DNA from: an uncultured Serinicoccus sp.
Lineage (GTDB): Bacteria; Actinomycetota; Actinomycetes; Actinomycetales; Dermatophilaceae
Length of the DNA stretch: 60,786 nucleotides
Reading direction: 5' to 3'
Assembly: GCF_947487915.1 (NCBI RefSeq)
Contig: NZ_CANKYH010000014.1
Span: 1-60,786, forward strand
The notes below the pieces were generated by a model. The model saw nothing but the letters and a program-made list of their open reading frames with translations, had not been told where the DNA came from and searched no databases. This document shows positions 26,019 to 34,412 of this stretch, piece after piece; the stretch's first letter is position 1; every line of letters starts with the position of its first letter. The position numbers and the translations under genes were made by a program.

Positions 26019-26054
26019 CTCGCCGCCGGGCCCCCGGTGCGCGAGCATGAGGTC

Positions 26055-26441
26055 ATGACGACCACACCCCGGCGGCGGCCCCTCGCGCTCTACGACGGCG
26101 ACTGCGGCTTCTGCACGCGGGCGGCGGGGTGGATCCCGCGGCTGGGCGCCCGGGTGGACGTCTCGTCGCTGCAGGAGCACGACCTCGCCGCCCTGGGCGT
26201 CGACGCCGGGCGCACCGAGCTGGAGATGCCGGTGGTGCTGCCCGGCGGGCAGGTCGCCTATGGCCACCGTGCGTGGGCGCAGATCCTCGCCCACTGCCCC
26301 CAGCCGCTGCGGACCCTCGGGCTGGTCCTGGGCTCGCGGGTCATGGAGCGCCCGGGCGCCGCCGTCTACCGGCTGGTGGCGGCCAACCGGGGTCGGCTGC
26401 CCGGCGGCACCGCCCAGTGCGCCGTCCCGGACCACGGGTGA
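26055..26441 (+). CDS. DCC-family (DUF393) thiol-disulfide oxidoreductase-like protein
   Basis: 128-aa protein with the diagnostic N-terminal YDGDCGFCTRAAGW motif, in which the two Cys form the putative redox pair. The rest fits the thioredoxin-like DUF393 fold (MPVVLPGGQVAYGHRAW, then a C-terminal YRLVAANRGRLPG). The ATG at 26055 is chosen over one three codons upstream because the latter is in another frame. It overlaps the following SRPBCC gene as GTGA, forming a small operon. Function in the cell is unknown. Confidence 0.85.
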   Translation: MTTTPRRRPLALYDGDCGFCTRAAGWIPRLGARVDVSSLQEHDLAALGVDAGRTELEMPVVLPGGQVAYGHRAWAQILAHCPQPLRTLGLVLGSRVMERPGAAVYRLVAANRGRLPGGTAQCAVPDHG

Positions 26442-26872
26442 GGAGCAGCGAGGTCTCGACCTCGGCGCGCGGGCCGCTGCCGGTCGACGAGGCCTGGGAG
26501 CGGTATGCGGACCCCACCCGCTGGGCGGACTGGGCGCCGCACCTGCGCCGCGTCGAGGTCGACGGGGTGCCCGCCGGGGTTTCGACCCGGCTGCACGCGG
26601 GGATGTCCGGTCGGGTGCACGGGACGCTCGGGCTCGCGGTGGACTTCGTCGTCACCGCGGTGGACGAGCCGACGCGGACGTGGTCGTGGACCGTGCGGCT
26701 GGTGCGCCCGGTGCCGGGCCCCTTCCGCCTCGACCTGCACCACACCCTCGTGGACGTCCCGGACAGCACCGGGTCGAGCACCGAGGCCGGCCTCGTGCTG
26801 CGCGGGCCGGCACCCGTCGTGCTCGCCTACCGGCCGGTGGCGCGGTGGGCGCTGCGACGCCTGGTGAGCTAG
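26438..26872 (+). CDS. SRPBCC (polyketide cyclase/START-like) family protein
   Basis: 144-aa protein with the helix-grip pattern: an early PVDEAWERYADPTRWADWAPHLRRVE segment, a central beta meander (VDFVVTAVDEPTRTWSWTVRL) and a C-terminal helix RPVARWALRRLVS. Such proteins bind lipids or other hydrophobic ligands. The GTG start overlaps the DCC-protein stop by 4 bp, so both are probably made together. No specific ligand is suggested. Confidence 0.7.
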   Translation: MRSSEVSTSARGPLPVDEAWERYADPTRWADWAPHLRRVEVDGVPAGVSTRLHAGMSGRVHGTLGLAVDFVVTAVDEPTRTWSWTVRLVRPVPGPFRLDLHHTLVDVPDSTGSSTEAGLVLRGPAPVVLAYRPVARWALRRLVS

Positions 26873-26879
26873 CTCGAGA

Positions 26880-27032
26880 TTCCTGCGCCAGCTGATCATC
26901 ACCCTCGACGGGGTCGTCGACTCCCCCGGCATCCGGCTGTTCGCCGACGGGCCGCACCAGAGGCTCACGCTGGTGGAGTCGCAGACCTACGGCAACGAGG
27001 TCACCATGGCCGTGTACGACGTCCGGCACTGA
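26880..27032 (+). pseudogene. Remnant of a dihydrofolate reductase-like (RibD C-terminal) gene
   Basis: A 50-codon frame without a start codon joins an N-terminal piece (LRQLIITLDGVVDSPG) directly to a C-terminal piece (IRLFADG, then LTLVESQTY and VTMAVYDVR). In intact RibD-C/DHFR-like proteins these ends are separated by over 100 residues. The simplest reading is an internal deletion plus loss of the start. In-frame stop is TGA at 27030. Confidence 0.6.
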
Positions 27033-27112
27033 GGACGATGCCGGGCGGCGGGGCTGGCGAGTCCCGGGGGATCGGTGACTGGTCGAGTCGGGCGGTCTGG
27101 TTCGATCGGGGT

Positions 27113-28024
27113 ATGCCCGCCCCCCGCCGGACGCTGCGCGTCACCACCCGCAACGCGACCTTCCAGCGGTGGGAGTCGTTCCTGGGCAACCGCCGGGCAC
27201 GGCACCGGGCGGGTGAGTTCCTCGTGCACGGCGTCCGCCCGATCGACCAGGCGCTGGCCCACGGCTGGCCGGTGCGCGCGCTGCTGCGCCCGCTCGGCGG
27301 CCGGCCCTCAGAGTGGGCCGCCCACGTGTGGGCGGACGCGGCTGGCGAGCGCTTCGAGGTCGCGCCCGGGCTGCTGGCCGAGCTGGCCCAGCGGGAGGAC
27401 GAGCGGACCGAGTTCGTCGCCGTGGTCGGGATGCCCGCCGACGACCTGGGGCGGGTGGCGGGGTCGGCGGGGACTGAGGCAGCGACGACGCACGGTCTCG
27501 GTGCTGCTGCGGTCGAGGGTCGTGCGGGCGGTCCTGCAGCGTCGAGCGACCGGCCGCCGCTGGTCACGGTCTTCGACCGGCCGGGGCAGCCCGGCAACAT
27601 CGGGACGCTGCAGCGCTCGATCGACGCCTTCGGGGGCACCGGCCTCGTGGTGACCGGGCACGCGGCCGACCCCTACGACCCCAAGGCGGTCCGCGCCTCG
27701 ACCGGCTCCTGCTTCGCCGTCCCGACCGTGCGCGTCGACGCGGCGCAGTCGGTGCTCGACTGGGTGGAGGCGCAGCGTCGGGTCGGGGTGCCGATGCAGG
27801 TCTGGGGCACCGACGAGCACGGCGAGACCGACCTGTCGGCCGTGCCCTGGGAGCTGCCGACCGTGCTCGTGCTGGGCAACGAGACGCGCGGCATGGCGAA
27901 GACGTGGCGCGAGGCCTGCGACGGCGTCCTCAGCATCCCCATGGTGGGGTCGGCCAGCTCGCTCAACGCGGCCGTCGCCGGGTCGATCGTGCTGCACGCC
28001 GCGATGCGCGGCCGCTCACGCTGA
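27113..28024 (+). CDS. TrmH/SpoU-family RNA 2'-O-methyltransferase
   Basis: 303-aa SPOUT methyltransferase for tRNA or rRNA. The N-terminal substrate-binding part begins TTRNATFQRWESFLGNRRAR, and the catalytic domain has TVFDRPGQPGNIGTLQRS (motif 1), VLVLGNETRGM (motif 2) and IPMVGSASSLNAAVAGSIVLH (motif 3, AdoMet knot). An Ala/Gly-rich insert (about residues 115-145) separates the two. ATG follows a pseudogene remnant. Target nucleotide is not assignable; family members include 23S rRNA G2251 and tRNA G18 enzymes. Confidence 0.85.
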   Translation: MPAPRRTLRVTTRNATFQRWESFLGNRRARHRAGEFLVHGVRPIDQALAHGWPVRALLRPLGGRPSEWAAHVWADAAGERFEVAPGLLAELAQREDERTEFVAVVGMPADDLGRVAGSAGTEAATTHGLGAAAVEGRAGGPAASSDRPPLVTVFDRPGQPGNIGTLQRSIDAFGGTGLVVTGHAADPYDPKAVRASTGSCFAVPTVRVDAAQSVLDWVEAQRRVGVPMQVWGTDEHGETDLSAVPWELPTVLVLGNETRGMAKTWREACDGVLSIPMVGSASSLNAAVAGSIVLHAAMRGRSR

Positions 28025-28043
28025 CTCCTGCGCGGAAGTGTTA

Positions 28044-28071
28044 CCTCTGCCCTGATGCATCCCGGCAGAGG
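28044..28071 (+). terminator. Hairpin after the TrmH-family gene
   Basis: CCTCTGCC (28044-28051) and GGCAGAGG (28064-28071) form an 8-bp stem with a 12-nt loop in the 109-bp gap between the convergent methyltransferase and HAD genes; it could serve both directions. No T run is seen. Confidence 0.6.
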
Positions 28072-28133
28072 TGCATCTTCGGCACACGAGTCGGGGTCTG
28101 GCCGCTCACGCTCGCTCCCGCGTCAGCCCGCCG

Positions 28134-28817
28134 TCAGCTCTCGGCGGCCCCCAGCCGGCGGGCCAGGTCGTCGATCCCGTTGACGGTGAGCTCGGGGGCG
28201 GCCAGGTGGCCGGGGTACCGGGCCGCGCCGCGCTCGACCCACGCCGTCCGCAGCCCGGCCGCCCGGGCGCCGTGCAGGTCCCAGGGGTGCACCGCGACGA
28301 GCATCGCGTCGGCGGGGGCGACCCGGCATACCTCGAGGGCATAGGCGTAGGACTCCGGCGCCGGCTTCCACCGCGGCGCGTCCTCGACGGTCAGCAGCCG
28401 CTCGAAGCGGTCGAGCAGCCCGGCCCGCTCGAGGAGCCCCTGCGCCACCGCCGTCGACCCGTTGCTCAGCGTCACCAGGCGCACGCCGGCGTCGTGGAGC
28501 CGGCGCACCCCCGCCTCGACGTCCTGGTGCAGCGCGAGCCGGCCGAAGCCAGCCAGCACGTGCTCGACCGCCCCCTCCACCTCGGTATGCCGCAGCTCGC
28601 GCGCGAGCATCGGCCGGAGCACGGCGCGACCGACGTCGGCGAAGCGCGGGTTGTCGCCGGCCGCATGGAGGGCGAAGCCGTCCCGCAGCAGCGAGGCGAA
28701 CCACGTCGTGGCCATCGCCCGAGGGGCACCCACCTCGACGAACCGGTCGGCCATCGGGCTCATGTCGGACAGGGTCTCGTTGACGTCGAAGATCAGGAGT
28801 GCCGGCGCGGAGGTCAT
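28134..28817 (-). CDS. HAD-superfamily hydrolase, haloacid dehalogenase type II-like
   Basis: 227-aa HAD hydrolase. The nucleophile motif is LLIFDVNETLSDM (Asp at about residue 11), motif II is VTLSNGST and the Lys motif lies in PRWKPAPESYAYA, followed by LVAVHPWDLHGARAAGL. This is the L-2-haloacid dehalogenase (type II) pattern, although HPWDLHGA in place of the usual HxWDxxGA region is normal for that group. The start overlaps the end of the SNF2 helicase gene as ATGA, so the two are co-expressed; a functional link is not obvious. Confidence 0.8.
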   Translation of the reverse strand: MTSAPALLIFDVNETLSDMSPMADRFVEVGAPRAMATTWFASLLRDGFALHAAGDNPRFADVGRAVLRPMLARELRHTEVEGAVEHVLAGFGRLALHQDVEAGVRRLHDAGVRLVTLSNGSTAVAQGLLERAGLLDRFERLLTVEDAPRWKPAPESYAYALEVCRVAPADAMLVAVHPWDLHGARAAGLRTAWVERGAARYPGHLAAPELTVNGIDDLARRLGAAES

Positions 28818-31492
28818 CGCCCCATCATGGCCGTGTCGTCCTCCGCCGGGAAGAGCCGTGCCCGCTCGGCGGCGACGACCCGCCGGGCGAGGTCGGCCTC
28901 GCTGAGGTCGTAGGCCTCGGGAGCGCTCCGGGCGGTCTCGCTGACCCGCGCGTACGTGTCGAAGGCGCCGGCCTTGACCGAGAGCAGCTCGACCAGCCGC
29001 TCGTCGACGCTGTCCTCGGTGAGCGGGCGGTGCACCTGGACGGTCTGCAGCTGGCCCATCCGGCGGGCCCGCGCGACCGCCTGCCACTCGGTGGTGGGCT
29101 TGAGCTGCGGCTCGCAGAGCACCACGACCGAGGCCGCCTGGATGTTGAGCCCGACCCCCACGGCCTGGATCTGCGCGACCAGGGCGGCCCCGCCGGCCGC
29201 CCGGGAGAAGTCGTCGACGACCTGCTGGCGGCGGGCCGGCGGCACCGAGCCGGTGAGCGGCCCGAAGACCGGCCCCGGCAGGCTCGCCGCGACCCGGTCC
29301 AGCACGTCGCGGAAGTAGGAGAAGACGATGACGCGGCGGCCGTTCTCCTCCGCCTCGGCCACGACCTCGAGCAGGTGGGCGAGCTTGGCCGACCGCATCC
29401 CCGAGGCGAAGGCGGCCCGCCGCATCGCCATGAAGCTGCCGGACGCGACGGCGTCGCGGTAGGCCGCCTCGTCGGCCGCGGACAGCTCGAGCCACTCCTC
29501 CACCTCGACCAGCTCGGGGAGCTCGACGAGGACGTCCTCGGTGTTGCGGCGCAGGTAGACGGGGGCGATGCGGCGGCGGAAGTCCACCGGGGAGGCGCCG
29601 AGACCGTCCAGCAGGTCGGGGCGCAGGTAGCCGACGAGCGTCGCGAACTCGCCCACCCTGTTCTCCAGCGGGGTGCCGGTGAGCAGCAGGACGTGCTGGG
29701 TGCGGGCGACGAGCGCCGCCACCCGGCGGGAGCGCTGGGCGGCAGGGTTCTTGACGTAGTGCGCCTCGTCGACCACCAGCGCGTCGACCTCGAACCCGTC
29801 CAGATCCTCGCCGAGGGCCGCGAGCGTGGAGTAGGTGGTGACCGCGACTCCCCCGTCGGCGCGCCACCGTGCCAGCTCGGCCCGCCGGTCGGCGCCGTGC
29901 AGCCGGCGCGGCTCGAGCCCGGTCTTCGCGTCGACCTCGCGCACCCAGCTGCTGAGGACGGCCGCAGGGCAGACGACGAGGAACCAGCGGGCTCCCTCGG
30001 TGGCGCGGTGGGCGAGCACGGCGAGCGCCTCGACGGTCTTGCCCAGGCCCATCTCGTCTCCGATGAGGACCTTCTCCTGGACGAGGGCGAAGCGGGCGGC
30101 GAAGCTCTGGTATCCGCGCAGCGGCACCGTGAGGTATGCCGTGTCCAGCTCCTGGGCGCGGACCGCCTCGACGACGTCCTCGGGCAGGTCGCCGTGCGTG
30201 CCGGTCTCCTCCACGAGGCCGAGCTCGGAGAGCAGCGCGAGGTAGTGCGCCGGACGCTCGGCGAAGTCGGCCCAGGGGTCGTCCTGCTGCGCCCGGGCGA
30301 GGGCGTCGCGCAGCTCGCGGGCCCGCTCCAGGACGGGGAGGACGAGGTCGAGCAGGTCCTGGGCCGGGGCGTCGCCGAGGACGGCGAGGTGGGTGGTGCG
30401 GTCGGTGACGTGGTCGGCGAGCGGCAGCAGCGTCTGGGCGAGGGCCACCAGGTCGGTCGCCTTGGCGGTCTGGCGCAGCAGGTCCCAGGTATGCAGCCGC
30501 TCCAGCAGGCGGGTCGCCTGCGGGGTGCGGTCGCCGGGGTCGAGCCGGACGGGCGCGTCGTCGAGCGCGAGAGTGCGCAGGGTCTGGGCGGCGCCGCGCA
30601 TGCGCCGCGCGGTGACCGGGCCGACGCCGGGAACGGCGTCGAGGTCGTGGCCGTGGTCGTGGTCTCGCGCCAGGACCTGCGCCACGGTGGTGATGCCCGC
30701 CTCGGTCAGGGGGCCGATGCGCAGGCGCTCGCCGGTGGCCTCGCGGAGCCGGTCGACCGGCATCTGCGCCAGCAGCCGGTCCGCCGCGACGGCGCGCACG
30801 GCCTCGCCGGCGGCCAGGGCATGCTGCCGGGTCTCGTCGGCGCGGGTGATGACCGTGGCGAGGGGCGGCAGCACGGCGGGAAGGTCACGTACGTCGCGCA
30901 GGTCGGGCGCACCGCGCGCGTCGCCGACCGCGATGACCTCCTGGTGGTCGGTGGGGCCGCCGAGCAGGTCGACCAGACCCACGTGCGGGTGGAGGGCGGA
31001 CCCGCGGGCGAGCGGCAGGGTGGGTTCGCGGGTCTGTGCGTCCAGCCGGGCCAGCCAGGCCTCGGGGTCCGCGCCCCAGTCGCGCTGGTGCAGCAGCAGC
31101 CACTCCGCCTGCGCCTCCGCCCGGGCCCGGCGGGCGCCGAAGGTCACGAGGCGGCGCAGCCCGACGAGCGGCCGGGCGGCCTCGACCGCCCGCGGCACCC
31201 GCAGGGCCAGGTCGTCCAGCACCGCCCGCTCCGACGCGCTGAGGCCGGTCAGCGCGGCCCGAGCGGCGAGCTGGCCCAGCAGGACGTCGTCCCCCCGGCC
31301 GAGGGTGAGCGCCCGCCACCCGCGCGTGCCCGCGGGCCGCAGCCGCGTCATACGGGCGGTGAGCCGGGCGCCCGCGTCCTCGGCAGCCCGGGTGACCTCC
31401 CGGCGGTGCGCGTGCACGCGCGCGGCGACCGGGGCCAGCCGCTCCCCCTGCGCGATCACCTCCTCCAGGCGCGCCCGCTCGTCCCTGTCCAT
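28814..31492 (-). CDS. SNF2-family DEAD/DEAH-box helicase
   Basis: 892-aa helicase. The C-terminal half is the SNF2 motor: Walker A GDEMGLGKT (478-486), DEAH (575-578) in VVDEAHYVKN, LLLTGTPLENRVGEF, and helicase-C motifs VIVFSYFRDVLDR and QAVGVGLNIQAASVV plus ARARRMGQ. The N-terminal half is unlike typical Snf2 and carries a helix-hairpin-helix DNA-binding element (LDAVPGVGPVTARRM, about 284-298). The start is the ATG at 31492; a GTG lies one codon upstream. It overlaps the HAD gene. It may act in DNA repair or remodelling; the target is not known. Such SNF2 proteins also occur in defence islands, but no nuclease or methylase is adjacent. Confidence 0.85.
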   Translation of the reverse strand: MDRDERARLEEVIAQGERLAPVAARVHAHRREVTRAAEDAGARLTARMTRLRPAGTRGWRALTLGRGDDVLLGQLAARAALTGLSASERAVLDDLALRVPRAVEAARPLVGLRRLVTFGARRARAEAQAEWLLLHQRDWGADPEAWLARLDAQTREPTLPLARGSALHPHVGLVDLLGGPTDHQEVIAVGDARGAPDLRDVRDLPAVLPPLATVITRADETRQHALAAGEAVRAVAADRLLAQMPVDRLREATGERLRIGPLTEAGITTVAQVLARDHDHGHDLDAVPGVGPVTARRMRGAAQTLRTLALDDAPVRLDPGDRTPQATRLLERLHTWDLLRQTAKATDLVALAQTLLPLADHVTDRTTHLAVLGDAPAQDLLDLVLPVLERARELRDALARAQQDDPWADFAERPAHYLALLSELGLVEETGTHGDLPEDVVEAVRAQELDTAYLTVPLRGYQSFAARFALVQEKVLIGDEMGLGKTVEALAVLAHRATEGARWFLVVCPAAVLSSWVREVDAKTGLEPRRLHGADRRAELARWRADGGVAVTTYSTLAALGEDLDGFEVDALVVDEAHYVKNPAAQRSRRVAALVARTQHVLLLTGTPLENRVGEFATLVGYLRPDLLDGLGASPVDFRRRIAPVYLRRNTEDVLVELPELVEVEEWLELSAADEAAYRDAVASGSFMAMRRAAFASGMRSAKLAHLLEVVAEAEENGRRVIVFSYFRDVLDRVAASLPGPVFGPLTGSVPPARRQQVVDDFSRAAGGAALVAQIQAVGVGLNIQAASVVVLCEPQLKPTTEWQAVARARRMGQLQTVQVHRPLTEDSVDERLVELLSVKAGAFDTYARVSETARSAPEAYDLSEADLARRVVAAERARLFPAEDDTAMMGR

Positions 31493-31536
31493 CACCGGGG
31501 AGCGTAGCGGGGCGGTCCGACGAGATCGACCGGCTC

Positions 31537-31857
31537 GTGCGCGAGCACCAGGTCGCGAGCACCGAGCTCGTGTTCGCCGAGGTGCTCGAGGTGCTGCGCC
31601 ACTTCTGCAGCCGGGGAGAGATGACGGACGAACGTGCGGCCGAGGCGGTCGAGGACCTGCTGGACCTCGACCTGCACCTGCACCGGCTGAGTCCCCTGGC
31701 GCCGCACATGTGGGCCCTGCGGAGTGCGATCTCCGCCTACGACGCGGCCTACGTCGCCCTCGCGGTGGGGTTGGACGCCATGCTGGTCACCACCGACCGG
31801 CGGCTCGCTCGCAAAACCTCCCTGCACTGCGTGGTGGCCGACCTGCCGCACCAGTGA
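31537..31857 (+). pseudogene. N-terminally truncated PIN-domain (VapC-like) protein
   Basis: 106 codons from a GTG match the middle and end of a VapC-type PIN ribonuclease: STELVFAEVLEVLRHF with the second acidic residue, SAYDAAYVALA with the third and VTTDRRLAR with the fourth. The first beta strand with its catalytic Asp (normally within the first ten residues) is missing; the open frame upstream runs into the helicase promoter and codes nothing like it. No antitoxin gene is adjacent. It is probably an inactive relic of a toxin-antitoxin pair, possibly truncated by a rearrangement at the helicase start. Confidence 0.65.
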
Positions 31858-31934
31858 CCTGGCGGCTGGGCGGAGGGCATCCCGGTGGGTCCCGGATAGG
31901 GTGACGAGACGCAGCACCCAGCGAGAGGAACGCC

Positions 31935-33116
31935 ATGGCCCGGCACGACGTGGTCATCATCGGTGCCGGCAACGCCGGTATCTCTCTCGCCGCGCGGCTG
32001 CTGCGGGTCGGAGCGAAGGACGTGGCCGTGGTGTCGCCGGACCGGCCGCACCTGTTCCGGCCGCTCCTGAACTACGTCGCCGGCGGGCAGGCCACGCTGA
32101 GCGAGCTGACGCGCAGCACCGCTGCGGTCATGCCGGCGGACTGCACCTGGGTCCGCGACCGGGCGGTGGCGGTCCACACCGACGAGCGCGAGGTCGAGCT
32201 GGCGGGCGGCGACCGGGTGGGGTACCAGGACCTCGTCCTCGCCCCCGGCCTGGAGGAGGACCTCGGTGCCGTGCCGGGGCTCGCGGAGGCCATGACGGCC
32301 GGCTGGTCGCTGACCGCCCACGTGGCGTCCCAGGCGCCGGCCGTCTGGGACGCGGTCGAACAGATGACGCGCGGCCGGGTGGTCTTCACCCTCCCTCCGG
32401 AGCCGTCTCCCTGCGGGGGGACCGCGCTGAAGCCGCTCTTCCTGGCGTGCGACCGGTGGCGCCGACGCGGGGTGCTGAGCGACGTCGACGTGCACCTGAT
32501 CACCCCCTTCGCCGGCGTCCTGGGCCTGCCGTTCGTGGATCACCGGCTCGAGGCACGCCTGCGCGAGCTCGGGGTCACCGTGCACCAGGAGGCGAGAGTG
32601 GCCTCGGTCGACCATCAGGAGCGGGCGGTGACCCTCGACGGACCGGCCGCCACGGTGCTGCACGACGTGGACCGGGCCTTCGTGGTGCCGCCCTACCGCG
32701 GCCAGGACTGGCTGGCCCCGCTGGCCCGGACGGGGGCGAGCGGCCAGGTCGACGTCGATCCCGAGACGATGGCCCACCGCTCGGTGCCGCGGGTGTGGAG
32801 CCTCGGCGACGCGGCCGCGCTCGACACCCGGCCCTCGGGTGGCGCGCTGCGCCAGCAGGTCGAGGTGCTCGCCGACAACATCGCCCGCCACCGGCTGGAC
32901 CAGCCGCTGCGCCGCTACAACGGCTACACGATCATCCCGATCACGATCGATCGGCACCGGTTGCTGCTCGCGGAGTTCGACCGCACCGGCGCCCAGGCCC
33001 CGACCACCGGGCTGGTCGACCTGAGCGTCCCACGCCGCGCGCTGTGGCTCTTCGACCGCTACGTCGAGCCGGTCCTCTACTTCCGTGCGCTGCTACGGGG
33101 CCTGCTCATCCCCTGA
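31935..33116 (+). CDS. FAD-dependent oxidoreductase, sulfide:quinone reductase-like
   Basis: 393-aa flavoprotein of the two-dinucleotide-binding-domain group, closest in layout to sulfide:quinone oxidoreductases and type II NADH dehydrogenases. The FAD motif is VVIIGAGNAGISLAARL at residues 6-22, a second Rossmann-like region lies near GRVVFTLPPEPSPCGGTALKP, and the FAD-ribityl motif is VWSLGDAAAL. A Cys in SPCGGTALKP matches the position of an SQR redox Cys. The C-terminal 40 residues (PRRALWLFDRYVEPVLYFRALLRG) are amphipathic and would bind the membrane surface. Start has a good AGAGGAA upstream. Electron donor is uncertain. Confidence 0.75.
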   Translation: MARHDVVIIGAGNAGISLAARLLRVGAKDVAVVSPDRPHLFRPLLNYVAGGQATLSELTRSTAAVMPADCTWVRDRAVAVHTDEREVELAGGDRVGYQDLVLAPGLEEDLGAVPGLAEAMTAGWSLTAHVASQAPAVWDAVEQMTRGRVVFTLPPEPSPCGGTALKPLFLACDRWRRRGVLSDVDVHLITPFAGVLGLPFVDHRLEARLRELGVTVHQEARVASVDHQERAVTLDGPAATVLHDVDRAFVVPPYRGQDWLAPLARTGASGQVDVDPETMAHRSVPRVWSLGDAAALDTRPSGGALRQQVEVLADNIARHRLDQPLRRYNGYTIIPITIDRHRLLLAEFDRTGAQAPTTGLVDLSVPRRALWLFDRYVEPVLYFRALLRGLLIP

Positions 33117-33252
33117 GCGGGTCGCCGTGGCCCCCGTGAGGTCGGCGGGCGTGGAGTGGGCGGCCCGGTGTCGGCCGCCGACGCGGGTGGCCACCGTCGG
33201 CAAACCTCCATCTCGAGGTGCGGTCGACCACCAGCAGGCGGACGATGTGGGT

Positions 33253-33831
33253 ATGGAGCAGATTCAGTCCCAGCCCGTGCCCGCGATCGTGCGGTGGACC
33301 GAGCGCCTCGAGCAGACCGAGGCGCTGGACGGCCCGGTCCAGGCCATCGAGCCCAAGATCACCTCCCTCTTCGGGTCCGGCACCACCGGCTGGGTCCTGC
33401 GCGGCGAGTGGCTCGGCCACGCGCTGCACCCCCTGCTCACCGATATCACCATGGGATCGTGGACCTCGGCGACGGTGCTCGACCTCGTCGGTGGTCCCGC
33501 CTCCGCGCCGGCTGCGCAACGACTGGTGGGGCTCGGGCTGCTCACGGCCGCACCGACCGCGTGGTCGGGCTGGGCCGAGTGGTCCGAGACCGGCACCCGC
33601 GACAAGCGGGTCGGCCTCGTCCACGCCGCCGGCAACGGGCTCGCCGCCACCGCGTATGCCGCGTCCTGGATCGCCCGCCGCACCGGCAACCACCGCCTCG
33701 GTGCGGTGCTCGCGATCGGCGGGGCGGGGGCGTCGGGCGTTGCGGCATACCTCGGCGGTCACCTGGCGGTGGCGCGCGGCGTCGGGAGCAAGCACCCGGC
33801 GTTCGACGACCCGGCCCAGATCGTCACCTAG
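33253..33831 (+). CDS. DUF2231-family membrane protein
   Basis: 192-aa protein with four predicted membrane segments, typical of DUF2231: the family motif LGHALHPLLTDITMGSWTSATVLDLVGG near residues 55-82, GWAEWSETGTRDKRVGLVHAAGN and a final GGHLAVARGVGSKHP. The His residues in HALHP, HAAGN and GGHL could ligate heme or metal, as proposed for related ferric-reductase-like proteins. The ATG at 33253 is selected because the 56 upstream codons are non-family. No close operon partner; 73 bp before the convergent ohrR. Confidence 0.8.
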   Translation: MEQIQSQPVPAIVRWTERLEQTEALDGPVQAIEPKITSLFGSGTTGWVLRGEWLGHALHPLLTDITMGSWTSATVLDLVGGPASAPAAQRLVGLGLLTAAPTAWSGWAEWSETGTRDKRVGLVHAAGNGLAATAYAASWIARRTGNHRLGAVLAIGGAGASGVAAYLGGHLAVARGVGSKHPAFDDPAQIVT

Positions 33832-33904
33832 TCTCGGTTCCTGCGACGGGTGGCTGTGCCAGATGGTCTCCGGCTCCTGGGGCGGGTGGCTGCGCCAGAG
33901 GAGG

Positions 33905-34360
33905 TCAGCCGGTCCGGGGCCCTTCGCCCTCGAGCGCGTCGATGACGGTGTCCAGCAAGGAGCGCAGGGAGCGCGCCTGCTCCTCGGTCATCCCCATGCC
34001 ACCGGCCAGCCGCTGCGGGACGTCGGCCACGCGGTCGCGCAGGTGCCACCCCTCGTCGGTCACCGAGACCAGCACACGTCGCTCGTCGCGTCCGTCGCGC
34101 ACCCGCTCGACCAGACCGGACGTCTCCATCCGCTTGAGCAGCGGCGTGAGGGTGCCGGAGTCCAGGTGCAGGCGAGCACCCAGGTCGCGCACGCTCAGCG
34201 GCTCCGCCGAGTCCCAGAGGGCGAGGAGTGTGAGGTACTGCGGGTACGTCAGCCCGACCTCAACGAGCAACTCGGCGTAGCGCCGGGTGACCGCACGGGA
34301 CGCGGCGTACAGCGGCAGGCAGATCTGCTGGTCGAGCGCCAGCTGCGGGTAGCCGTCCAT
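33905..34360 (-). CDS. ohrR: MarR-family organic peroxide sensor OhrR
   Basis: 151-aa MarR-type repressor. The redox-sensing N-terminal Cys is present in LDQQICLPLYAASRAV (about residue 14), the hallmark of OhrR, followed by the winged helix (LSVRDLGARLHLDSGTLTPLLKRME, then RDGRDERRVLVSVTDEG). On oxidation of this Cys by organic hydroperoxides OhrR leaves DNA and derepresses ohr. It diverges from ohr with a symmetrical operator between them. A TAGGAT box close upstream of the ATG suggests a leaderless transcript. Confidence 0.92.
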   Translation of the reverse strand: MDGYPQLALDQQICLPLYAASRAVTRRYAELLVEVGLTYPQYLTLLALWDSAEPLSVRDLGARLHLDSGTLTPLLKRMETSGLVERVRDGRDERRVLVSVTDEGWHLRDRVADVPQRLAGGMGMTEEQARSLRSLLDTVIDALEGEGPRTG

Positions 34361-34377
34361 CCCTCCATCCTAGCGTT

Positions 34378-34411
34378 TGCACCATGAGATTGCGCGCAAT
34401 ACAGTTGTGCA
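34378..34411. promoter_or_regulatory. OhrR operator between ohrR and ohr
   Basis: Perfect 12-bp palindrome ATTGCGCGCAAT (34389-34400) nested exactly within a second dyad, TGCAC (34378-34382) and GTGCA (34407-34411), sharing the same centre. It lies in the 52-bp gap of the divergent ohrR/ohr pair, where OhrR operators occur. Confidence 0.8.
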
Positions 34412-34412
34412 C

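Noticed and set aside
28799..31507. A 902-codon plus-strand frame opposite the SNF2 gene
   Set aside because: Antisense shadow caused by high GC; no motifs, while the minus strand has complete helicase motifs.
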